The notes beneath the pieces are model-generated. The model searched no databases and had not been told where the DNA came from. It was given only the letters and a program-made list of their open reading frames with translations. Source: Smallanthus sonchifolius (taxonomy: Eukaryota > Streptophyta > Magnoliopsida > Asterales > Asteraceae). From it: a DNA stretch of 64,000 nt. Location: NCBI GenBank assembly GCA_023525975.1, contig CM042034.1, positions 66,275,279-66,339,278 on the forward strand, in the 5' to 3' direction. Both the position numbers and the translations under genes were made by a program. This document shows positions 56,116 through 64,000 of the stretch, one piece after another (the stretch's first letter is position 1; every line of letters begins with the position of its first letter).

Positions 56116-56404
56116 TTTCTAACAGATTCCTTTATCGAATTCGTTCAATTTAATTATGTGTTCATAACCTTGGGTTCGTCCCTTGAATCAGAAATTAAAC
56201 GAGTCCTTACTTGTTGTTTTTTTTGCAATTATTTCCACCCTCAAATGCGCCAACACTCGATTAACAAAACCCCCATGAGTTCTGGTTCGATCAACATCCA
56301 AATCGATGGATTTGGGAGGGGATTTGGGATTCAGTTTCGTATAGAGGGGGGATTTCCAGGAGCATGGTATGATCAAAACCATGCGGATCCTAATCTTGTC
56401 GCGA

Positions 56405-56466
56405 TGGCCTAGCGGCTGGGTTGGTTAACACACTTGACTGTTGGGGGGAGACCAGGGTTCGAACCC
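56405..56466 (+). promoter_or_regulatory. tRNA-like module in LTR F with consensus A and B boxes
   Basis: TGGCCTAGCGG (56405-56415) fits TRGYNNARNGG. GGGTTCGAACCC (about 56455-56466) contains a perfect B-box GTTCGAACC. Spacing is 41 nt. A T-run (GTTTTTTGTCATTTTTT, from about 56476) follows within 15 nt and could act as a polymerase III terminator. Confidence 0.6.
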
Positions 56467-57183
56467 TCCTCCCCTGTTTTTTGTCATTTTTTATTATTTT
56501 AATCTATTATTTTAATATTTAACCTATCCCAATATTATTATATTAAGATATAAAAGTGTTCTAGTTCGGGAAACAACCTGTAGACTCGGGTTTGGTCATG
56601 CAAACCGTATTTATTATTAAAATCTATTTATAAAATAATATATATTCACATTATTGTGTACCGTGACTCAAATTAAAAATAATATATTTTATATATTATT
56701 TCCTCCGTATTATAAACATTTTTGTAACGTTTCAAATTCGTAAATAATATGATTTTTTATATTATCTACGCTCGTTTATATCCTTGAATAAAAATAATAA
56801 ATTTATTACTTTTGTCACGCAAGTTAATTGTTTACGTTACTTCGCTAAACTTAAAAATAATATAATAAATTATATTATTTTCCTAGACTTCTAGTTAACG
56901 ACAAAACGCTCGAATATATATATTATATATTATTTTATCATTCGTCGCGTATACGTATATATATCTTAACTATTAATTAAAGAATTCCTATTCCCGTTGA
57001 CACATTCGTCTACTCTTGACTATTAGAGCGTTTCTTTAGGACGTTTCTCATTCCGTGTCGTTGTCACAATTCCCATTTTATCCCTAATTGTTATGTGTAT
57101 AATTCTAGGGCATACGTAAACCGTTGCAGGCTAACACTCGTGGTTCCAATTGTATTCTAGTGTGAACTACCTACGCAACTCAG

Positions 57184-57640
57184 GTGAGTTTTTTACTGTT
57201 TTAACTTGGGGGAGAAAACATGATTAAACTATTTTGAGATTTTGTAATTCGTATGATATTGATGTTAAAGCTAAGTGTAACACGCTATCACAGAAAGTCC
57301 TCATCTTATATCGGACCGTTAATATGGATCTTAGCGAAGTAATGTTTAGTAGTACTACTAGGTTTGACAAATCCCACCCGCGTTAGTCGCGCTAACTCGA
57401 TTAGAGATCGAACGGGTGAAATGTTAGCCTACTTACACGGCCAGTGTTGATAGACCTAGCAGGAGGCAAATAAACAAACAGTCAGCTTCGGTTGCGAGCG
57501 CTTGAGTAAAACATGAACATAGGTTAGCTACCTATAGATACATATTGAATGATCATAAATCTGGTAAACGCTCATTTATATATTGAAACCTGTGAACTCA
57601 CCAACCTCGTGTTGACATATTTTCTTACATGTTTTCTCAG
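57184..57640 (+). other. Candidate leader intron in LTR F
   Basis: Donor CTCAG/GTGAGTTTTT and acceptor TTTTCTCAG/GTCGC define 457 nt, next to the same-sized candidates in H (458) and C (456). Confidence 0.45.
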
Positions 57641-57962
57641 GTCGCTAAGATAAGGCACATATGCACATTAGGGCATGCATGGGATTCATCTATTTTGATT
57701 GTTGCTTATTTATGTTTGTTTGGATTATTTTGTATTGTACTTGGCTTGGTTGGACGTTTGAACTTTTGGACTTTTGGTTTGTGCGCGTGTGTTTTGCGCA
57801 TTTACTTTCATTTACGCTTCCGCATTGAAACTCTGATTGATATGATATTTTCATTTGAGTCCCATGTAGAGTCGTTCAAAGTAACTAATGTCTGAGATCC
57901 TGGTTCGTCACTTCCCAAATGGTAAAACTCCGTTAGTTGAAATTTGGGGGTGTGACAGAAGT

Positions 57963-58061
57963 CACTTAAGGTGACAATATTTATCAGGTAATGATGAGCT
58001 CAGGGTATGTCGAATACCCTGACGAGGGTGCAGTGATGAGGTATGTGTTTGCATGCGTGTG

Positions 58062-58092
<31 letters not shown>

Positions 58093-58391
58093 ATGTGTGT
58101 TAATTTGCATGCTAGTAATGAGTTATATTTATTGTGTATGAGATAGTGTTAATGTGACTTGTTGAATGTGACGTGTAGAGTTAGACTAACCGTTGATTCA
58201 GGACTTGTGATGTGACATGTATGAGGGTTATGTCTGTAAATTGTGAGAACCTTGCTTAAGGTCGGATGTGCTAATGTCTAGGGTAAGTTGTGTTAACCCA
58301 GAGTCGAGTTAATGTGTATTCTTGGATATGAGTTGCTAGCATAGTATGTTGAGTCTATGTTGTTGTGATTGTAAGCTAATTATTATCTATA
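57963..58391 (+). repeat. Family B LTR fragment (duplicate of 46277-46679)
   Basis: Matches 46277-46679 and 40430-40857. It ends at TTATCTATA, exactly where G is inserted in B1. Contains a (TA)n(TG)n microsatellite at about 58058-58095. Left edge is the TSD of solo LTR F. Confidence 0.85.
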
Positions 58392-60041
58392 TGTAATGAA
58401 CCAAAATCCGGGTTTTGTTTTTAAATAAATAAATATTTCTAAATAATATTATGGTGAAAATAATATTTTAGAAATAAGTTGAAACAAATGAGTTTCAAGT
58501 AGTTATATTAGTTTTTTAACTAATTTTGGAATGGAAATGGGTGAAAGGAAAGTTGAGGGACTGAAATTGTAATATGGAAAATCTGCCATATGTGACTAAA
58601 AGAAGTCAAAATTCAGATTTCTCTCATTTGTGTATGGGTCGATGCTTCAAGAGAGAAAAGAGAGAAATGGGTGTTGAAGCAAAATTCGTGCAATTGAAGC
58701 ATGGATTGTGAAGGTGTTGGCTTGCACATCAATCTTCTAACATCAAGTAAGTGATCATCATCCTTTCTAGTTCACCATTTATGAGTTCATAGATGGGTTT
58801 TGTAGAAATCCGAAAATTATGAATGCATGGGGTTAATTAGTGTTAGATTATTGATAATCTAGCTAAACTAAAGGTAAATAATGGTGAATAAAATCATAGA
58901 ACCCTTTGATTTTGGTTGTGAGAAATTAGGGTTCATATGGAAAGAATTGGGTGTTTTGGGGTAATGATGTTAGGATGATGAATTAATGAATGATTAAGTG
59001 TTTATATGATGTTAGACACTTGAAAGAACACTAAATTAATCTAATGTTAAAGATTAAATGAAAAGTTAGTGTTAAGGAATGGTAATGAAACTCAGGTAGG
59101 TGAGTTTGGTTGTAAAGAGGGTGTTTGGATATGGAAATAACCCAAACAGGTCAGTTTGGGTTGGAAATGGAAGATTGGGTTGTAAACCCAATTAAAATGT
59201 GATTTTGATGTATGGTAGATTACTAAACTAGGTGTAAATGTTTAGGTAATCAAATTTCAAATCTTGAAAGGGGAACGGGATCTTCAAATCCAAAAGGTAA
59301 GTGCCTTTGCACTTACTTAGTATTGATGATAATGGATGGTACATGTGTTATGTGTGCATACTATGTTGTTGAAATGAATGTGAATGAACTAGTATGTGTA
59401 AATGAATGAATGTAATTATAGTTGTAATACTATAATGGATATGTGTAAATGAGGTTATGGTTTAAATACCATAATGGAAATGAGGTTATGATCTAAGTAT
59501 CATAATAGAAATGAGGTTATGGTTTAAATACCATAATGGAAATGAGGTTATGATCTAAGTATCATAATGGAAATGAGGTTATGGTTTAAATACCATAATG
59601 GAAATGAGGTTATGGTCTAAGAACCATAATGGAAATGGAATATGTGGTTATGATCTAAGTATCATAATGGAAATGAGGTTATGGCCTATGTGCCATAATG
59701 GAAATGGAAAAGTGTAATCAAAATGTTAATTATGATTGACTAATGAAACGAGTAGAACCTGTAAGGTGAAATGCAAGTTATTTGTAGCCTAATGACAATT
59801 TGGGTGCAAACGGGTCAAATGGGTGAAAGGGTGAAAAAAAGTATATTTTGTGTGATATGTTTGCATATAATGTTGTGTTATGAATGTGTATGAATTTAGT
59901 ATGTGCAAATGAATGAATGTAGTTATAGTTATAATACTATAATGGAAATGTGGTTATGAGGTTATGGTTTAAATACCATAATGGAATTGGGTGATGAAGT
60001 TATGATCTAGATTCATAATGGAAAATGGGTGATGAAGTTAT
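58392..60041 (+). repeat. LTR of element G, copy 2 (5' part)
   Basis: Matches 46680 to about 48531 with few differences. Its first palindromic array (59416-59698) has 9 units versus 16 in copy 1, and includes a TTATGGT..ACCATAA unit with a different loop. Interrupted at 60041 by element D; GTTAT (60037-60041) is the expected left TSD. The other TSD copy would be right of the window. Confidence 0.88.
59416..59698 (+). repeat. Palindromic minisatellite of LTR G copy 2, 9 units
   Basis: Same AGT, GGT/GAT alternation and final GGC unit as copy 1, but with seven fewer units. A second block starts near 59927 and is cut at 60041. Confidence 0.92.
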
Positions 60042-60266
60042 TGTAAGTCCCAGCGGGTCTAACGATCGATCTCTGCTGTAAAACACGTGATACGTATACG
60101 TAGTGCGGAATCCTAACGCATACGTATGTCTCGAATACTCACGCACACTATAGAATCACACACAAGATAAAATATCATAAAAATCTTTCTTGTATTCAAT
60201 CTGTAAACAGCACACACAGAGTAGTTTCAGAGATACAGAATGTTACAAATGAGAACAACTCCTGCA

Positions 60267-60276
60267 CTATTTATAG
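60267..60276 (-). promoter_or_regulatory. TATA box of LTR D
   Basis: CTATAAATAG on the minus strand, about 185 bp from the LTR start. Identical in sequence to the TATA box of LTR A. Confidence 0.65.
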
Positions 60277-60293
60277 ACAATACTACTAGATCA

Positions 60294-60362
60294 GGCGAAC
60301 TTAGAAGGTTCGCCAACTTTAGTTCAGGCGAACTTGAGATCAGGCGAGCATGCTAAGTTCGC
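60294..60362 (-). promoter_or_regulatory. Cluster of GGCGAAC inverted and direct repeats in U3
   Basis: GGCGAAC at 60294 and its inverse GTTCGCC at 60308-60314 form a hairpin-like pair. Further GGCGAAC and GGCGAGC copies follow at about 60328 and 60342, and AAGTTCGC near 60355. On the minus strand the cluster sits just upstream of the TATA box. Confidence 0.6.
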
Positions 60363-60461
60363 TTGTGCAAACTTAAACTAATACAAGACAAAAACATACA
60401 AAACATTAAACATAAAGACTAATCTATTACAAGGCTTGTTGTCACAAAACATGCTCCAACA

Positions 60462-60480
60462 GACTCCCCCTTGACAACAG
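60462..60480 (-). other. Polypurine tract of element D
   Basis: CAAGGGGGAGTC on the minus strand ends directly at the LTR start (60461). Confidence 0.88.
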
Positions 60481-60494
60481 CTTGGTCTTTATCT

Positions 60495-60858
60495 TCAAGT
60501 TATGTTCTTCCAATTCTTCGATAATGAGCTCCCTGCACAAATCCTATGTTTCAAACACACATACAACACCTTCTTGTACTGTAATGGCTGCTCTCTACTC
60601 TCGTCTGTATACACAATCTCTCTACGTTTCAGCTTCTTCTGATCAGACCTCGAGAAGTTAACAAGGTTCATAGCATCAAAGAACTTTACTATAACCTTGC
60701 TACTCATGTCTTCTATTACTGCTTCTCCCGTATAGACATCCACATACCACCATTTAAGATCATGCAAGCAATCATAGGCAATCAGCTTCAAATGTATCTT
60801 TGGTACTGATCTCACATGCTTGAACTTGTATCTCCAAATCACCTTTTGAGTAATTAGA
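60495..60858 (-). pseudogene. Element D extra ORF, 3' terminal segment
   Basis: Open frame ending at 60495, entered from upstream in a frame one base off the preceding segment. The first in-frame codon shown as a start (60842) is GTG inside continuous coding sequence, not a true start. Contains WRYKFKHVRSVPK, DLKWWYVDVYTGEAV and a Lys/Arg-rich DQKKLKRREIVY. It ends 14 nt before the polypurine tract. No known function; it is the C-terminus of the downstream protein. Confidence 0.6.
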
Positions 60859-61938
60859 TCAAATTCTTATCAACTTTGCTATTGAATCAGCTATGCCATT
60901 ATTTGATCTATTAATCAAGGGTTTAGTTGACAACCTATTGACTTCACATCTTGGTAAGGAATTAAAGTACTTCAGCCTTGGCTTCAGGTACTGAACTCCA
61001 TCTGATCTTTTTAAGGCAAAAAGCTTGAACTCAGCTTCATAAAACCAACTGATAATCCTTCCAGAGCATTTCTCTTTGTTCACATATCTCTGTTTCTGAA
61101 CTGGTGCAGCTGGAGAGACTGGAAACTTAGTTCTCCAACTCTTCACCATCTCTGCCCATTGTGCCTTCGTCATTCCAGTGTTCTTATACATCTTACTATC
61201 TTCAGGCACGCTCTTTGCAGTATCAGGATTTTGTTCTTTTAGAGTAGGATCTGACTCTTCTGATTCTGCAACACCCTCTAACACATCTTCTGGTGTTACA
61301 TCATCGTCAAAGACATCCATGTCAACTAATCCATCACACCCTTCATAAACCACTTTCTGTTTGTCACTCTCCACCTCCACTTCAACAATCTCTCCTTCTT
61401 CTAAATCCTCCTCACCTATATCATCGTCATCAGATAAAACATCCATGTCTAATAAACACTCAATTTTGTCTGCATCATCTATGTCAGAGTCTTCAAAGAT
61501 TGAATTATCCAACATGTCAGCATCAACCGCAGTCGGTTCTTTATCTCCATCACGTGTCATCATATTGGCTTCCTCAATAATTTCAGACTCCCCTTGAATT
61601 AATGATGTACGGTTTGTATCAGTGTTTTGACGCTCACCCAATCCATCACCAATGCCTGGTTCGTCATCATCATCTAAGTTCTTTTGAGTTCCAATACTGT
61701 GACATGTAGACTTGTCAGCAGTAGTGATCTTCTCCCCCTGAGCGTTAAGACGCTCCACCAACTGGCTTACAAGGAGTTGCATTTCTACAAGGAACTTGTT
61801 TTGTTCATTAACAACCAAAACACGCTGAGCTTCGCGTTCAATTAAATCATCTACCTGTGACTGTAACCCTGAAACCTGTGTTTCCAAGGCAAGTATACGT
61901 TCATCACGAGAATCACGAGTAGATGGACTAGCTGCATC
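60859..61938 (-). pseudogene. Element D extra ORF, middle segment
   Basis: Same frame as the segment at 61939-63396, separated from it only by a TAG at 61941-61939. First Met at 61887. Begins with heptad-like LETQVSGLQSQVDDLIERE and LVSQLVERL (probable coiled coil), then about 150 residues rich in Asp and Glu, then a basic region (WAEMVKSWRTKFP, RYVNKEKCSGRIISWFY). Ends at 60859 by a frame change near the TGA after AKLIRI. Inference: one long protein broken by a nonsense mutation and a frameshift. Confidence 0.65.
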
Positions 61939-63396
61939 CTAAGCCTTTAATATAGTGGGAGTAGCATGAGGAGTATTGGACTGTGAAGGAACAAGAGTAA
62001 CAATCAAAGAATCCACAAACTCTCTATCTTCCTGTGCAGATTTAGCAGCTTGTATAGCCGAAGCCATCAATTTAGGTCCTTTAGCTACAGGAGCTTCATC
62101 ATCATCAGAACTAGAAGATTCGTCTTGTACTTTTCTCTTTCCAAGTACTGCATCAGGAGGAGGACCCCTTACAGACTTGCGTCTCGAAAGTTTTACTTTC
62201 TTCTTGCCCAGAGACTTCTGACGTTTGTCATAGACATTTCTAGTAACCCGAGGTACTTTAGCTAACTGAGCATAGTGCTCAGGAATAAAATCCTGGGAAC
62301 TCTCTTCATCATTGTCAGCTTCACCGGATCCAGATGAACTGGTGCTAGTCTCTTCAACCTCTACATGTTCAACTTGAGGTTCATTTTCATCAACATTAAC
62401 CTGAATATTCTCTCCCTCATTTCCACCATCAGCATTATCATCATCATTATCATAATCATTGTCATCATCACCATCATCATTGTTGTCATCATCACCATCA
62501 TCATCTTCACTTTCAGCTTCATCATCACCTTTCGCTTCGTCTTCCTCTTCATCTTGATTATCAGCTGGAGGTAATTCCAAAGCAGGATCATCATGAATCC
62601 AATTATTGTTTGGCGGTGCAACATAAGCAGGATTGATTATGTGCCCAAACAACGGAGTAGCCACTGGAATTAAAGCAGGATTCTGCTGCTTAATATTCAA
62701 GCAATCCATAAAGATCCTATTTGTCATAGGAGTGAGGTTTAATCTTGGATTCACCGGTGGTAGATTGGGAATCAAATGGTTCAAGATAACCTGCAAGAAT
62801 CGAGGGTACATTAAGAAACCCTGACCCTCAAGTGGTGTAATCTGCATGACCAGCTCCCGGTAAATGTACAAGGAAAAGTTGAAAGGCATGTTCAATGTCA
62901 AAGCAACCATAGCCGCTTGTAATGAAGTTTTCAAGCCGTCAGTTCCAGCTTTCCTTGGTGATAAACATTGAATGATCACCTGTATAAAATATCTCCATTG
63001 ACCGACAAGACCACCCTTCCTGGATTGTGAATCATTAGGTCTACCCCTATAACCCATTCTCTGGAAACAACCCATGATCGGGGTATTTGATAAACTAATA
63101 GGGTCATCATTCACTCCACCCAATGTTAAAGCTGCATGAATGTCTTGAGCAGATATAGCAATGTCTTGATTATTCATTGTAGCCCGAATCACATGTGGTT
63201 CAACATTGGTATCTTGTTGTGCCGTCTCCCAAAACTGTTGAATGTATAACAAGCTAATATAAGGATTAGCTGAGAGAGCAACATGAATACTTGACCGGTT
63301 CAGAAAATTGATAATCTCATGATAATTTGTTGCCTCGACCAATTCTGTATCAAGCAACGCTACCTGGTTGTGTTTATATTCAACACAACGATCCAT
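61939..63396 (-). pseudogene. Element D extra ORF, 5' segment (env-position ORF of Asteraceae copia elements)
   Basis: ATG at 63396 is preferred: it follows a splice-acceptor-like TGAGCAG/GTC. The 48 codons upstream that are also open translate a T-rich stretch. 485 codons to TAG at 61939-61941. N-terminal conserved domain (about residues 1-250): VALLDTELVEA, IINFLNRSSIHVAL, IQQFWETA, GQWRYFIQVIIQCLSPRKAG, FNFSLYIYRELV, FLMYPRFLQVIL. Then a Pro-rich linker, a 60-residue run dominated by Asp/Glu (62360-62530), and a basic patch (RQKSLGKKKVKLSRRKS) before another acidic/Ser stretch. No signal peptide or membrane segment in the true protein, so an envelope role is not supported. The basic patch looks like a nuclear localisation signal. 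Confidence 0.65.
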
Positions 63397-64000
63397 GACC
63401 TGCTCAGAACAAAAGATTAGACACCACAATTTTTCACACAACAAAAATAAAACAAATAAAAACAAAATAGAAGAAAAAATATTACAACTTTGAAAAATTG
63501 CCAAGTCTTTCAACACTGGTTCGCTAGGCGAAGTTAACAAGTTCGCTTAGAGTTACAAGAGGCGAACTTGTTAAGTTCGCCTGATCAAATTCGCCTAAAC
63601 ACTTGAACAGTCACAGAATTCAATTTTGACAAATTTGATGTTATAATCCACAATCAAGCATACACAGCAACTCGTCAACACTCGATTAGGTTATAGAAAT
63701 GAACAATTTCAGTTTTTAACTACAAAATGATGATGAACAGATAGGGCGACAAGTACGATGATAATCGAGAATAAAATCAACGATTCCAAACGATTCAATG
63801 GATGAAAAGATGTGATTCTACATTGGTTGGATTCGTAACTTGATTTTGATTAGGAAACAGGAAACAATGAATCACTTTATCACACAAGTAAACAAAATCA
63901 AACACAAAGAAACTAGTTTGATAAAGTCGCTACTCAAGTTCGCATAAGTCAAAGATAACAAGTTAATGGTCAAGTTCGTTGAATCCTTTATATACTCAAT
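63397..64000 (-). other. Element D region upstream of the extra ORF (possible intron and spacer)
   Basis: On the minus strand a long T-rich tract (63408-63490) ends in GAGCAG/GTCATG, as at a plant intron 3' end. A perfect hairpin lies at 63560-63582, with further TTCGC motifs at about 63520-63550 and 63930-63985. No coding sequence is recognised, and no pol RNase H end is visible before the window edge. Confidence 0.45.

Larger units (their letters stand above)
55072..57962 (+). mobile_element. Solo LTR F (sense) with TSD GAAGT
   Basis: LTR body 55077-57957 (2881 bp), TGTGACAATCC to GGGGTGTGACA, flanked by GAAGT on both sides (55072-55076, 57958-57962). Architecture parallels the LTR of E: a repeat-rich leader (55660-56115), tRNA-like module (56405-56466), AT-rich tract (56480-56990), candidate leader intron (57184-57640). 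No internal region remains. Confidence 0.93.
60042..60461 (-). repeat. 3' LTR of element D (420 bp)
   Basis: On the minus strand begins TGTTGGAGCATG and ends GGGACTTACA. TATA box on the minus strand at 60267-60276. GGCGAAC repeats lie just upstream of it (60294-60362). A much shorter LTR than those of the gypsy elements here, as is common for copia. Confidence 0.85.
60042..64000 (-). mobile_element. Element D: 3' half of a Ty1/copia-type element (antisense)
   Basis: On the minus strand: extra ORF (63396 to 60495, broken), polypurine tract, 3' LTR (60461 to 60042). The extra ORF resembles the post-pol ORF I know from Asteraceae copia elements (FLNRSS, IQQFWETA, GQWRYFIQVI, FLMYPRFLQV), where it follows the RNase H of pol. 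By that model gag-pol and the 5' LTR lie beyond 64000. The placement in copia rests on this resemblance, since no pol is in the window. Confidence 0.65.

Noticed and set aside
57629..57895. Hydrophobic 88-codon ORF
   Set aside because: Lies in the 3' end of solo LTR F across the candidate splice acceptor; no homologue in the related LTRs E or H.
62361..62624. Met-rich small ORF and a plus-strand Ile-rich ORF
   Set aside because: Shadows of the Asp-encoding GAT-type triplet repeats in the element D ORF.
63397..63540. Apparent hydrophobic N-terminus (signal or membrane segment) of the element D ORF
   Set aside because: It is the translation of a T-rich stretch upstream of a splice-acceptor-like site; the likely start is ATG at 63396, without such a segment.

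Overview
This 64-kb window looks like nuclear DNA from a large-genome eudicot, most likely Asteraceae. It consists entirely of nested and rearranged transposable elements. I found no host gene, rRNA, genuine tRNA gene or CRISPR. The organism call rests on the plant Ty3/gypsy chromovirus polyproteins, PBS sites complementary to initiator tRNA-Met, and an extra ORF (60.5-63.4 kb) of a kind I know from Asteraceae Ty1/copia elements; no database search was run.

Layout, left to right. (1) 1-1301: antisense LTR fragment cut by the window edge. (2) 1302-28571: a row of antisense, non-autonomous 'family B' LTR elements (internal-LTR-internal-LTR-internal). It is interrupted by a nearly complete but decayed gypsy element A (2163-10446) and by a young, apparently intact gypsy element E (16772-27975, 1493-aa gag-pol, 5-bp target-site duplication, two 3032-bp LTRs). 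(3) 28572-38514: decayed antisense gypsy family C, arranged LTR-internal-LTR-partial internal. (4) 38590-46679: a sense family B element (B1) whose 3' LTR is interrupted by gypsy element G. (5) 46680-55071: G, with a 2.5-kb LTR, a hAT-type MITE (8-bp TSD), an antisense solo LTR H (5-bp TSD), and a badly deleted internal region with pol remnants. (6) 55077-57957: sense solo LTR F (5-bp TSD). (7) 57963-60041: a second copy of the same family-B/G junction. (8) 60042-64000: the 3' half of an antisense Ty1/copia-type element D, with a 420-bp LTR, polypurine tract and a broken extra ORF; its gag-pol would lie beyond the right edge.

The only element that looks coding-competent is E. Family B carries no pol and would depend on enzymes from an element such as A, C or E. 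The most unusual signals are repeat structures inside the LTRs. Several unrelated families hold arrays of short palindromes in which both arms change together (A, G, and 53.8-54.2 kb). Three related LTR families carry a tRNA-like RNA polymerase III A-box/B-box module at nearly the same LTR position. Nearly all gypsy LTRs here carry a candidate leader intron, three of them 456-458 nt long. Family B carries a short conserved ORF whose deduced start resembles the histone H3 tail.
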